DNA from: Hymenolepis diminuta
Taxonomy: Eukaryota > Platyhelminthes > Cestoda > Cyclophyllidea > Hymenolepididae
Assembly (NCBI GenBank): GCA_900708905.1
Contig: CAADRB010000041.1
Span: 32,149-96,148, forward strand
Reading direction: 5' to 3'
DNA length: 64,000 nucleotides
Shown here: positions 1 to 12,322 of the stretch, piece after piece
Layout: the number at the start of each line of letters is the position of its first letter
Position numbering within the stretch: position 1 is the first letter of the stretch
Notes under the pieces: generated by a model
What the model was told of the DNA's origin: nothing
The model's input: the letters and a program-made list of their open reading frames with translations, nothing else
Database searches by the model: none
Translations under genes and position numbers: made by a program

Positions 1-389
1 GACTGATGCGTCACAAGTAGCAGTAGGCGCTGTCCTACAACAGATTGTCAACGGTCAAACACAACCATTATCCTTTTTCTCAAGAAAGTTAACGTCCACC
101 GAGACAAGATATAGCACTTTTGTCAGAGAATTACTCGCTATATTTAGCCGTCAAAAATTTTGACATATCTTGGAAGGACGGCAATTCACCATCCTTACCG
201 ATCACAAACCACTTATTTACGCTAGCCAATCATCCGCAGATCGTCATTCTCCCAGGGAAGTTCGTCACTTGGATTTCATTCTACAATTCACCAACGACAT
301 TCGATACACTGATGGCGGTAGTAATGTTGTTGCCGATGCAATGTCCCGTATGGAGCTAAATCAGCCTTGTTAGCGTTGTGAACCCCACA
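1..389 (+). mobile_element. Ty3/gypsy retrotransposon fragment: RNase H domain joined to an LTR-like tail
   Basis: The window opens inside a reverse-transcriptase-linked RNase H domain. Readable motifs in order are TDASQVAVGAVLQQ (first catalytic Asp), ELLAI (catalytic Glu), LTDHKPL (second Asp) and GGSNVVADAMSR, the usual end of a gypsy RNase H. The reading frame changes near 141-145 and returns near 160-164, so a short middle stretch is out of frame and the copy is dead. A stop at 371-373 is followed directly by TGTTAGCGTTGTGAAC and CCACA. Almost the same bases end the solo LTR at 11028-11390, so integrase and most of the LTR appear to have been deleted here. The reverse transcriptase lies beyond the left edge. 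Superfamily is confident from motifs; the internal deletion is inferred. Confidence 0.85.
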
Positions 390-3300
390 AACCTAAACGA
401 AGTTCGACTAAAATATTCCTAATACAGATACAAATCAGTCAAACTAGCATGACCAACAATTTAATAAACTGAACTGATTAACAAGTTCTAATCATCACAG
501 ATGTGAGCTCACCTATGAACTAAGGGTCAAATCATGAAAAATGAGCCATGAAATATTTGGATACCCACTTTTTGAGAAATTGAACAACTCATAGCTTCTA
601 GAGTTTAAGTAAAGTAAAACCCTGCACTTTATTATGTACTCTTATCCGACCCCTCGCCCGTATCGTCCCTGAGTGGATTATTCTACTGTTTCAAGGGTTC
701 AGATCCCATCTCATAATAAAACTTGGAAAAATTTTCTTTTTGCACAACCTTGAAATAAAAAAAGTAAGTAATACTTTTATACACTTAGAAATTTGATAGT
801 GCATCGCCCTCCACAACTGAAACTAATTTTGAATTGACCTGTTGTCCACTTTCAGAATATTCCAATTCGATTGTTCTAGAAAAATGCTACTTAACTAAAA
901 AGTTCAGTAAATTATTTCTATGGTTTTTATTTGTTTTTCCTCCCTCTGCGCATACTCCTGACCTTTTAGGTGTAGTATTACATAAAAATATCTCCCTGTT
1001 GCATCTATTTTTAATACTTATACAAATATTTAATGAATTGTTTGGCTGTGCGGAGAAACTATTTGAAATCCGACAGGATGTCAGCGCATTTGTTCTCATA
1101 AGTGGGCAAATTAGGCTTTTTAGTTTAACCAAATGAATTATTCGTTTTCTGACTTTCATACAATAAATCAAAATTACCTGATGTAGATCTTAAACTTGAC
1201 TCTGGCATTCTGATGAAATTCTAGATGTAAACATGAGGTATAATTTATGATGCTCAATTTTTTGTATGATTCTCTAACAATTGTCATTAAAATTTAATTG
1301 TACGATCTTCCGAGGATCGAGCTAAAAATCTATCCTAGTTTATTCTTTATCAATTAATGATTACCAGTATTAACCGAATGAATGTGTGAAGATCTGTAGA
1401 AATTTATGCATTGAATTACGGAATTTTGTTATTAAGATGGAAATGGAATTGAACAAGTAGGCTTAACTTTAAAATTAAAATTACCCATTATTCTACTTAT
1501 TTTTGAATATTTATTACTGATATCCCATTTTAATCAGCCTAAATTGAGTGTTGTGAAACTGAGTGCTTTCATATAAGCGATTATTGTATAGCGTAGAGAT
1601 GGCTGAAACACTAGGGCTTTGGTTACAGCCGATTCGTAGATAGCACATCTTTAGAATGGATTAATTTTTGTAACAATCTAGTTATTATTAATTGAAGAAA
1701 TGCGGTTCATCTCTGCATTGAAGGAATTAGCCGAACCATTTACATTAGTTAATCTGCTTGAAAGAGAACCTGCGAAAAAATTGTGGTGCATATCCCCCTC
1801 TTCTCCTCCCTCACCATAAACATGACTCGGACCCTTTGAGTGTTCATCATTTAATCTGATCGCATCCAGTCCAAATGCGTTTCGCATAGCCTCCGTTGGC
1901 CCATGCTATGCTCTTGGGTATAACAAAAAGGAACGAGCACATGTCCATGTCCCAACGATAGTATTTGCATACGATAAATGGCTGCTTAATAATATGGATT
2001 CTTATTATATTGTCATTCAAAGTCCACATCAACATTGTGTTTTCGAGGTTTGCGATTTCATCCAAATGCATTTGCTAAGAAGAAGATAAAAATAAATCGG
2101 GGTAGTGCGACTAACTATGAAATTAAATCAATGGGTCAACAATCTCCGAGTATTGTGAACATGGTTTCAACTTTAAAACTGGGAAACAAACAATTAACTT
2201 TAAAGGTTAGGACATTACCCCTCATAAAAACGCATCAAACACAAGGTAAAAATAAATCAAATAGAGTAAGACTATCGATGTTTTAAATTAATAAACTAAT
2301 TTTTCACTATCCCCCTTTCCACCTCGTACCTTATAGACTTTCTGATGGTGCTAAGAATAAAGATTATACCTATACTTTATGTAGTGAAAAGCAGCTCAAA
2401 CAAATGCAATCTTTTCGCAGTAGTTTAGTGATTACATGACCTAAAGGAAATAATATACCCTAGAATCAGTTTAATTCAAAGTACCGATTATTCGGCTTTG
2501 TAAGGTCGATTTTACTTAAAAAAGCTTCGGTAGAATTTAAAAAAGCCGAGGTAGAAATTCCGCTTTTTGTCATGAAAATCACCATTTTGTATCTGTATAC
2601 ACACCAACGTTTAGTAAGTTCGAATTAATCCATCATTTTTCGGGGCAAATATCCGTCTAGACTCATAATTAGGTTTCTGAGTCTGGAATCCGCATTTGTC
2701 GATGATCGATAGGTCTGGCTTTCACACACAAAGGCTTTAACGTCCCCTCAGGACTGAGGAACATGAGAACTTATCAATGCTGTAAAATATACTACTTAGT
2801 CATTTCAATTTTCCTTAAATTTAAATTTAAAAATAACGGATGAATTCGACAATTATGGTTTCTTGTTTTTCACATTAAATTAGAGTTTTTAAATATTTAC
2901 TGGACCATAGTATTTTGAAAAGCCTGTTCTGTTCTGCTATTAGAATGATCAAACGCTAATTTAATTATACCTGTAAAAAGGCCAAATTTATTATTTACCA
3001 TATTACATATTATTTTTAAGTTCAAAAGTCTCGTCATAAAATTTGATGACATAGATTTATAGGAAGCCAGAGACATCATATTGTAGGAGATAATAAGATT
3101 TGACTCAGTTGTGCTTACTAAATTCCCTTGCAAGACTTAAAATCTTCCTAACAGTTATCAGTAATTATAGGCAGCTTCTACAAATTAAAAGCCTGTTTTA
3201 CTGTAGGGATGAGAATAAGAAGGATAAAAAAAGGGGAAGTAGGTTGAAAGATTAAATTTTCTGTACATATATATGTAACCGATTTGTAATTATAATGGTC

Positions 3301-3490
3301 GATCTTGCTACTTCAATTCATTTGTTCTTTCGAGTTTGAGAATGCAAAATTACCTTATCTTAGTAAGCAATTTTCACGATTTTAGTGAAGCACCCGAGAT
3401 AGCTAAAATTGTTGACTTGGAAGATCTCAATAAGCAGTATTCCCAGCAGCAGTAGATTTCGCCTATTAGGAAAAAATATCGTCATTTTAA
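390..3490. other. Gene-free AT-rich stretch
   Basis: I see no convincing gene. Around 665-715 there is a tRNA-like patch with an approximate box B (GGTTCAGATCC), probably a worn SINE. Open frames such as 834-1136 and 2035-2286 have no domain, no usable splice context and AT-biased composition. Confidence 0.5.
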
Positions 3491-3728
3491 TGTGCGTCAG
3501 TGTTTAGTAGTTAACATGTTAGGCTGCGAAGTTAGAGATCACGGGTTCGATATCCATCAGTGCACACTCAATGAGTGAAACGGCCTACCACATTGGTTAA
3601 GTTTGGCTAATAAATAGGGCGGGAGAATTCGAGTTTCTCACCTTGGAGGTTCTATGATGCTGTCTCTCTGCCCAGGGTGAGCGTTGGAAAACGCTTTCCT
3701 AAATGAGCTTGGAATTATTATTATCATT
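3491..3728 (+). repeat. tRNA-derived SINE-like element, fullest copy
   Basis: The left part resembles a pol III promoter. A box A-like GTTTAGTAGTTAACATG is followed about 40 bases on by GGTTCGATATCC, close to the box B consensus GGTTCRANNCC. The body contains GGTTAAGTTTGGCTAATAAA and GAGCGTTGGAAAACGC. It ends in a TTATTATTAT-type tail. Related copies lie near 24.1, 33.5, 36.2, 43.5, 53.6 and 54.5 kb in both orientations, which shows a mobile short element rather than a tRNA gene. It encodes nothing. Confidence 0.7.
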
Positions 3729-3860
3729 CAGACATTGTTTTACCTATTGCTTTCGCTTATTTAGAATTATAAAAAATACTTCTGCCATATTTTCAATTTT
3801 GACTACTGATTTAACTTCTTGCGCTCGTTCTCTTAATAGGGATTTCGATTTAAAGTCGAA

Positions 3861-4024
3861 TTATTATCACTGTTAAACTTCGAATTGTTTTTTCTATGTC
3901 ATAACGAATCGTTCTAGCATAGTTATTTAATTCATAAAAGGCAAATTATTGTTATTGTTAAATTTTGAACTGTTTTTTCCTATATCATAAAGAATCCTTC
4001 ATGCATAATTATTTAATTCATAAA
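3861..4024. repeat. Diverged tandem duplication, about 84-base unit
   Basis: Two adjacent units share AATTATT..TGTTAAA, GAA.TGTTTTTTC, TAT.TCATAA and TTATTTAATTCATAAAA in the same order and spacing. They differ at roughly one base in six. No coding content. Confidence 0.65.
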
Positions 4025-7000
4025 ATTCTTCTAGAAAAAGTACAATCGTGGAACTGACCTTTCAGACGTATCTACGTAATTACCACCAGTATTTATTACA
4101 GAGTGTCTACCGAAGTGGGTCACACGTTTCAAGAATAGGATAAGTAAGTAATTTAGTTAACATATAGCAGTTGTGAAATTCCTCTATGCTCGAAGTAATC
4201 TAAACAATGTCCGACAATTTATCTAATTTTTGTGAGTTGACATCTCAAGAAGAAACAACAGTATATGAAAGCAGTGGAAATTAATGACCGTTAACTGCAA
4301 TTAATATGGTCTGTATACTGTTAATTCCGATAAGTTCAATGTAGGTCTCTAATTCAAATTCTAATAACAACAACTTCGCAGGTATTATAATGCATTTTCT
4401 TTCAAATCGCTGCTGTAAATAAGCATTTAAAATACCATCTTACATTTTACTCCTTCTAATCTGCAAGAAAGCACCCAAGTCTGCGAAATCCAAAATAGAA
4501 TATGAACGAACTACTTATTCGTTCGATTGCAATGAATTGTGAATGCCTGTAATTTAATGGAACTACGGGATCTCCAGTTCAGGATGGAGATATAAACAAC
4601 TCAATATGCTCTATCAGTTACACCTATCGTCATGTTACTGAAATTCGTTTTCTCTGTCGTGCTGATGGAACAAATATTACTCCCACACTCCATGGCCGAG
4701 ATTGGTAAGTACTTTCTTCGTTGAAATTTAGATGGTTAAGTGTATACTTAAGCTTCCATTCGGCGGCTCTCTGAAGAAAAAGAGGTAAAGCTACCTTTTT
4801 ATAGAGAATAATTTACTACGTGAACAACGGTAAAATCTATATCTCCGCTACTTCGCAGTTTGCCAGATTGGATTAAAATATAGATTATTAAATGATTCTT
4901 TCATTTGTAAATAAAATATTATTTAAATTAGTGTTATTTCTATTTTTAGCCCTGGAGCACTTGTTCATGGAACTTCCCGTTTGGAATCCATTCGAACAGC
5001 GTTTTATATGAGTTCAGTGTCCTAATCCTCTGTTTCTTTCCTGGAGACACTGAATTGCAACAGGAAGGGTGAATTAAATTCGATCAAGAGTTTACAAGGA
5101 CAACAGCTCAAAGCCTGGAAGCACAGTTTGTAAAACCTCATTGCATACTCAATTAAATTTATCAGTTCTGTAACAAAACTTGTTACATATCATGCAATAT
5201 AAATTCTCGGAATTCTTATAGATAATAAAATAGACGAATCATACCTCCAAAATATTTGTCATTGAAGTCTGGTCCCTATTCATATATTTTTGTCATCCTG
5301 ATTAAAGAATCGCTTCGGATTAATCGTCTACCTCTGTCACAGATTAATCAAAGCTTCACTTACAAGAACAGAGGGTTAAAACGATGTTTTACTTTAAAAA
5401 ACTGGGGCATTAACTGCATTACTCTCTTCATCATCTACATAATGCATTGATCTTGTGTTTGCTATTACCTTAAGTAACTCGTCGATTTTTTTTAAATATA
5501 GAAATTGTTCTTTAGATCTCTAAATTGTATAACTTGCCTTCCAATACTTCGAATACCCCGTTCATATTTTTAGCTTACCAGCTAAATAATAGTCGTCAAT
5601 GCCGGATCTCCGTCAATAGAAATATTCAAAGCATATTTTGTTCATTGTGGTATTGTGGTGGTGTGGTGGAGTTGTGGTGGGCTAAGCTAAAATGTTGTCA
5701 TCTCGAGAAGACTTTTTATCTTTCGCTAGTTTCCTCTAAAATATTTTCATTTAAATATTTCCAGTAGTCTCCCAAACTGGTACGCTTTAGTACCCCGTCT
5801 TAATTTCATCACACAGTGTGTCTTGGATAATTGTCCTTCTGTTAACTACTTCTTTTTAAATAATAGCAAGCAGATCACTGAAAGCGCAGTTGTGTTCATT
5901 ATTGCATCAGACAGAAGTATTCAGCTAATTTCTCATCTTCTAACTTTGGGTAATTTGGGATTGTAATTTGGCGACTCTGGACAGACATTTAACCACCCCT
6001 TTTCTTCTATATATTCGTTTAACTCAGTAGACAAACTAGTAAGATCTAATAGTATACTGGGACGCCTTCAACAAAAATAAAATTTACCGATAATTAATCA
6101 AGGTAACATGTTTATTAGCCTTATTTAGCCAAACGACTCAAATATATTGATATTTTGCTAAATTATCCTTTTATGATTAGATTCTATGTTATAATTGGTG
6201 TTCACTTTGAGTACACATATCCTACGGAGCTCTAGTAACTTAAAATTTTTATCTATCTCATCTTGGATGTGTTAAAACTCAAAGCCGATTAACTGCACGT
6301 AAGAAAATTTCATCTTCTCAACAATTCGAAGAAAAAACAAAACCAACATCGACATATTTTTTGTTACTTAAACAATCTTAAGTAGCATAATTGTGAATAA
6401 AAATATTGATATTCATACGTTATTTTCATCCTTAATATTAATGATGTTACTAACAGTAATACAGAATATTTTCACAATTTTTAATTATGGGAATCAATTG
6501 ACAAGTCAAATAAATGATAAAGTGGAGGGGATTAAAAAGTATATAGAGAACAACATAAGGAGTGTTAAAAAGTCTTACTTCATTTGATTCTTGGATTCGG
6601 GTACTAATACATTTACTAAACGAGCAAGTCACGGTCCAAAATTCAAATTTCAAAATTTGTCTCCTGAATTGCCGCAAGTGCTTGTTTACGATGTTCAGTG
6701 CTTATTGACCGGTATTATTAGTCAAGAAGGATCGTTTTTCATTGGCAACATTATATCGTGAACATTTAAATTAGCAGTTATTCGAATCCTATAACTCTGG
6801 AATAGAAATAACATATATTCATCTGAAAACCTGTGATCGAACAGCTAAACTGCCTTGACTAGGATATTAGCAAGGACGAATATAATAAACTGATTTAGAT
6901 TTCCTAATTAATTTTCGGTTCTGTTTGATATCATAAATAGGAAATAAAGACTTATTAAAAAATATGGATGTGTAGTGCACAAATGCTAACCCACCTTTGC

Positions 7001-10000
7001 GTGTCCTAATTAACAGATGATGAATTTTTTTGGTTGCTCATCTGAACAAAGAGCGCAAGACCAGTCAACCCCTTTAAGCGTACTTAATTTTGCTCCGTGT
7101 ATTACAAGCTAGGTTCCACTCATTCAGCGCTGACGTCTGTTCCTTTTCCTCCCAATTCCCACTTCTCCTCCCGACACCTACCTCGTTTCCTGTCTCACTT
7201 CCTCACTTATCTATCCACGCTTGCCCAATACATTCGTAATCCAACTCACCTCTAAGTCTTTTAATTTCGGGAAGGACTTCATATTCTGCTTGCTTTTAGG
7301 AAGATCATAAGGAGAGATCTTTAACCCTATCTTGATCGGGCTCTGAAAGTATCTCTAGTGAAGAGACTCGAGTTAAATATTAACGCCATCTCCATATTTT
7401 CCGACACTGGAAATTTATATTTCTTCTCAAAATTTTCTTTAATAGATTTAATGTGTTTCCCGGATGAAGGCAAAATAAAAATCTGGAAGCTAAAACATGA
7501 TTTTGCATGTGTGACCTATTTCTTTAATCCAATTACCATAAATCATAGGTATTTCTCTTGATTATACTGCCAAAATTGCCTAAATCTTACACTGAATGCT
7601 TAGGAATTAAAGCACAAAATATAACTCAGTTGAGCAGTTACCGAAATGCCTATAGGTAGCTAGGCAATAATAATAAAAGTAAATCTCTTTAAAATTTAAA
7701 ATTAACATGCGGAATACTCTTTAGAAATCGATATAACACTTATCAAGAGGAAGGCAAAATAAAATCTGGAGTAAATTGTAGGATTCTTATCGGGTGTTGT
7801 CCCTTTAGTAAAGCTCAAAAGTCTAATAAAAGATTTGAGTGCACCTTAAAGGATCCCTGCTCTGTGAGGTTTGCTATGTTAAGATCGTGTTAACTGCCTA
7901 AGATCAATCTGCATTTAGGCCTTTGAATGTAAAAAATATAAGCTTAAGGGGCAAGACAGATCAGCCTAAATAGTCGATCGAAAAGCGCTGGAAAATTTTT
8001 TTGATAAGAGTTTAATCAGTGGTTTTGGAGATGAATTGCAAAATTTAAATATTAGAATGTGTAACACTGAACTGCCCATCATAAAACCCGAATCCGAATG
8101 TCAAATGAAGTAACTCTTTTGATGCTATCTATTCGAACCCCTCTCTTATTCTTCGTTGAACTTCTCCGATTTCGGATGCCTTTTCGCAATGAAAAATTGT
8201 AATTTTTCAGCCTTGATGTGAGTTATAATAGCATTGTTTAACAGGCTCTTAATTTTGAATGCTAACGAGAAGTAGATTACATTAAATTTCATAGCACTTT
8301 TTTGCTATATATTCTCCACAAGCATATAATAATTGGTCTAAAAAGGAATAAAAGTGTATATCTGAAAATCTCCAACTTAAAAGATTGAGCTATAGCATCC
8401 ATTTCATTGATTCAACCACAGGCCTATGAAGGGAGGTGTAGTAAAATTGAATTAAGATTTTCTAGAGCCCCTCCTAGCGTTTTCATCATTAACAAGAAAT
8501 AATCATTGCGATCGTTCATTCACTTCGCTAGGTGTTCAGTGATAAATGATGAGTCCGTGACTCGATAGACAGGAAAGTAGGTCACAGTTCCATTGGAAAA
8601 ATAAAGTGATTTAATATTTAACTTATATTACTCATGCAAACTTCAATTTCAAAAGGCTTGTTGTAATAATAAACTTAACTATTTTCTTTGAGATTTTGCC
8701 ATTTATTAGCCTTGTGTATCCTAAATTAAAATCCATGCACTTACAAGGATGTTTTCTTAACAATAGAATAAGGATATTATCTTATAGGGTAATATACAGT
8801 ATTGACTCTACCCTTTGTATTTGTTTGCGCTCCACCCCGTGCTTAATTCAGCGTCTCAAATCGAATTTTCGCTATTTCTTGAAAGATCACAACTCATGAA
8901 TAACAATGAACACATGAAAAATAACAATATGTATTACTAAACAATTAATTCACAAATCTCTCGAAAGATTTTGTTTGGCCTTTAAATAGCCCTTCCCAAA
9001 TTATTAAGATCCCTTCAACATGTTATTTTTTGCCCTAAATTTAACGAATAGTCATTTTTAACCAAAAGATGTAAAACTCTTTCATCTTTCATTGATAAAT
9101 CTAAGATATCCCTATTATGGTTTCTATTATGGTCTTGAATGTGTATGGTTTCTTTTATACAACTTGGGCTATCGTAAGAGATATAAACTCTTCTATTATA
9201 CAATGAACATCTAAAACTACTTAAGTTGTCATTTGATTGCCAATTTTCATAGTGTTTATTGCAGTAGGAGTAGAGACTGTCATTTTTAGCAGAATGAGTC
9301 TTATGTCTCCAGATGTAGAATTACGAGGGCTAAGAAGACTCAAAAAAATTGAACTTTAGTAAAAGTGGCAGAGAGAGGAGGAAAAAGGACAGCAGACTGA
9401 ATTCCGTAACTAAAAGCAGTTAGGAGGAGATACAGCTGTTAAGAAGTTAGCTGGAGGACTTGGTGTAGAAATTGTCTTGTGAGAGTTATACAGTGGAATT
9501 CAGATAGGCGTCGAAATTGGAGTATGATTAAAAATGAGTATTTGTAGGTATAAAGTTGGCAAAACCATTGGAATAGTTACAACACAATCCAAAACTTCTC
9601 CAGACGTTTAGGGATAAACGCATGACCATTAGAAAGTAGTGTGCTTTAAGAGAATTGAGCTTGCCAAGAAGGTTAATAGAAATGCCACTTGCAATGACTC
9701 TCCACATTAACAATTGCAACAGATAATGGCCGTACAGTCATCAATGAATAGCAAGTTATATCAATAAGTCATGTCATTTTTCTTATTATAATTCGGTATT
9801 TTGTAAGTTTATCGTTTTGAATACGAGAAGCCTACCATTTATTGAATATTTTTTATTCATATGATACCTTTGAATCTTTTGTTTGCATCAATTCTCCCAT
9901 TAAATTTAATGAATTTTTAATGGTCAGGTTGTCTCGAATATATTAATGAACCAATTAAAAATGACAGCTGTAATATTTATACATTGCCAATGAAACTGAC

Positions 10001-10500
10001 CAATTTTAAATGTGTTGGATATGTGTTATAAGACATGCAGATACATGCACATGTAAAATACAGATTATGAGATACAATTTTCTGCTTTATATAGACTCTG
10101 TCTTATATGTAATTAAGCTATTTGATATCTGGACTCTCGTTGCTTGGCGACTTGATAAATTTGAGTATCATTAACTTCATCAAGTTCGTCTCTTTCAACT
10201 GTCCGAATGGTTCTATTTGGCACAGTATGTTAGTAAAGGTGATTTTTTGCACGTGGTTTTTCAATATTCTACCCACTATTTTCATTTTAAAATCCAGAAG
10301 CAACTTTAATCTCAAAATAATCACGCTTTTTAGAATTAGCCGATGTGATAGGCAGTCATGCTTTTAATTTAAATACTATCATTGAAGGATTCGTTCTTTG
10401 TTTTCGATTTTACACCATCTCGTGATCGGCAAAGATGAGAATTCTTTAAAGCACTATTAAAAAATCAAAGTACTCGATAATAGTTCATATTTTAAGTCAT
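4025..10500. other. Long gene-free AT-rich stretch
   Basis: About 6.5 kb without a gene I can support. Open frames here are short, AT-driven and lack recognisable domains (for example 6393-6587, rich in Ile and Asn). A polypyrimidine run lies near 7138-7210. A hammerhead-ribozyme-like string at 8547-8570 is discussed as a weak finding. Confidence 0.45.
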
Positions 10501-10521
10501 CCACCATGAGCAGAAAATTTC

Positions 10522-10555
10522 ATTGGTCAAAGATTAATTAAATAAATTATAAATA
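10522..10555 (+). promoter_or_regulatory. Putative core promoter of the metallothionein-like gene
   Basis: An inverted CCAAT box (ATTGG, 10522-10526) is followed by TATAAATA at 10548-10555, about 55-60 bases before the ATG. That spacing suits a short 5' leader. I saw no clear metal-response element (TGCRCNC) close by, so metal induction is not shown by the sequence. Confidence 0.4.
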
Positions 10556-10608
10556 CTAGTAAATAAGACTTTAATTCGACAAACTTAAACAAACAAAATT
10601 ATTTCAAA

Positions 10609-10816
10609 ATGTTCGGTAAGTTTCGGATTACTTCGGATTATTTTCTTTTATGTATTTTACAAACGCATGCTTGATATACATTTAGTTTCAGTTGTAAGCA
10701 CTATAATACAATGTTTTCATAAATATATTTTAGGAAAAGGAAAATGCAACTGTTGTGACCCCTGCACCAGGGGTGACCATTGTGACTGTCGCGAGTGCAA
10801 AGAATGTTGCCATTAA
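10609..10816 (+). CDS. Metallothionein-like protein, 29 residues, two exons
   Basis: Coding exons are 10609-10615 (ATG TTC G) and 10734-10816. The first ends at GTAAGT and the second follows ATTTTAG, giving exactly 30 codons including TAA. The peptide has nine cysteines (positions 7, 9, 10, 13, 19, 21, 24, 27, 28), arranged as CxCC..C and CxCxxCxxCC. It has no aromatic residue apart from Phe2, and Lys, Asp and Glu fill the gaps; His18 and His29 could add metal ligands. Such proteins bind Zn, Cd or Cu through thiolates in the cytosol and buffer metals. Very small metallothioneins are known from tapeworms, as I recall, while vertebrate forms have about 61 residues and 20 cysteines. An AATAAA lies 11 bases after the stop. 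The one-and-a-bit-codon first exon makes this gene invisible to ORF finders. Confident as a Cys-cluster gene; exact family is inferred. Confidence 0.8.
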
Positions 10817-10827
10817 AATAACCGACA

Positions 10828-10833
10828 AATAAA
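10828..10833 (+). terminator. AATAAA poly(A) signal of the metallothionein-like gene
   Basis: Canonical AATAAA 11 bases downstream of the stop codon, implying a 3' untranslated region of only a few tens of bases. Confidence 0.6.
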
Positions 10834-11027
10834 TTTAGTTTATTTTCTGTTAAAAGTACTTCCATAAATTTCGGGATAGCAACTGATTTCGTTTTATTTG
10901 GAAAATCATGTTTTTACATGAAAAATCTACGTAAATCCTATATTAGTACCATTAATATTAGCAAATAAATTATTTCCGATTTTCAGTTAAGGGAGAGCAT
11001 CTGATCGCAGGGAATAATTAAATAGTT

Positions 11028-11390
11028 TGTAGCGGATGCTACACCAATAAGTTTTTTCGCTACACCTTAGTAATCCTCCTAAGCAATCCAAATACCCTCT
11101 ATGATTAATTTACTCCCAAATTAGCTAGGTTATGCCCAAAGTAGCAGGAACAAGCAATGTGTTGAGTGGAGAGGGTTTATTACTCACTTCTATGTATGTG
11201 TCGTTGTCAAAAGCTTAGTCATTAAGTACAAAACCAAGCTAGGCTACAGATATCCTGATTGCTGATTGGTTGAGGAGGGCTCTGCACACACGCCGCGCTT
11301 GTTTTATACGCGACTGGTTACATATCGCACTTCCCAGAAAGTTCTAGCGCACGTGATTCAATCGGACTTGTTAGCGTTGTGAAAACCACA
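11028..11390 (+). mobile_element. Solo LTR (gypsy-like), 363 bp, with 4-bp target duplication
   Basis: The block begins TGTAGC and ends CCACA. It is flanked on both sides by AGTT (11024-11027 and 11391-11394), the TG...CA plus short target duplication expected of an LTR left by recombination. It is more GC-rich than its surroundings and has a TATA-like TTTTATAC near 11300. Its last 25 or so bases (TTGTTAGCGTTGTGAA..CCACA) match the tail after the RNase H fragment at 365-389, linking it to that gypsy family. No internal coding region remains. Confidence 0.65.
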
Positions 11391-12222
11391 AGTTCAATTG
11401 TGGTCACTGATCTGACTATTTCGGTGTTAATGAGCATTACTACCATCATATATCCATTAAATTGCTATAATATTGTTTCCCTTAATTTGATGGCTTTTAA
11501 TATCAGACATAGTTATTAAGAAAACGATATACTCCCCTAAAATCTTAATTCTGCACCAGTTAATCTCTCACCTCTTTTAATAATCTTTTATTTGAGCAAT
11601 TTTTTATGTTTTTTATGTAAACGCCTAATTTGTGAGATGGACTTCTTGTTAACCTTAGATTTTACCTGACGATATTTGAACTAATGCAATAATTAGGAAA
11701 GTTTTGATTCGGACTTTTCCATAAAATCCACGGATTATGTTGAATATCTATTTGGAATTTACTTAAAAGCATAGGAGCATAAGACTAATTACATGTCTGT
11801 GCATTTCCATTCAAAATGAACTTAGTACATTTCACTAAAATTTAACAATATCTATTTGACGAACTTTGTCACCCTCAGACTGATAATCATAATAAATTTA
11901 TTTTATTTTAAATTTGGCTAAAAATATGTTAGAAATTTATTTCGACGTAGGAAAGTAGTAAAGGAGGTATCTAACATTATTCGAATGAAAGGATAATGAG
12001 TATAAGATAATTACATAATTTTCTTCGTTTAGCTGGCATTTACAGGACAGTTCAAAGTTTGTTTAAATCAACAACTTTCAATCTACTGTTGTAAATCGGG
12101 CCATTTTGGACAATAATAAGATTTAGAAAAAAAATAAATATTTAAACGTTTCAAGTTATGATTGTATAGAGCTTTTCGAAATAACCCGCCTAAAATAATG
12201 GATATAACCCAGTTTATTTCAT

Positions 12223-12322
12223 TCAGCTTCTATGAATTAAGTCGCTTTCCATGATATCTTTCACTTTTGTCTCATCTTCGTTCCAGTTAGGATACTTAGG
12301 ATCGACATTACTAATATCAATT
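12223..12322 (-). CDS. Probable terminal exon of the minus-strand Ig-like gene
   Basis: Acceptor TTAATTGCAG precedes a 100-base exon (one base plus 33 codons including TGA). The encoded end is polar and acidic, with the stretch VDPKYPNWNEDETKVKD, and resembles a cytoplasmic tail. GAAATAAAC follows the stop within ten bases, suiting a poly(A) signal. Which exon precedes it is unresolved: joining straight from the GT at about 13088 would create TGA, so at least one exon is probably missing from my model. Confidence 0.4.

Noticed and set aside
2035..2286. 83-codon plus-strand frame
   Set aside because: Lys/Asn-rich composition as expected from AT-rich noncoding DNA; no motif or neighbouring exon.
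3541..3556. Box B-like GGTTCGA motifs as possible tRNA genes (also near 24124)
   Set aside because: No cloverleaf or acceptor stem can be drawn, and the same body follows in several copies; these are SINE promoters.
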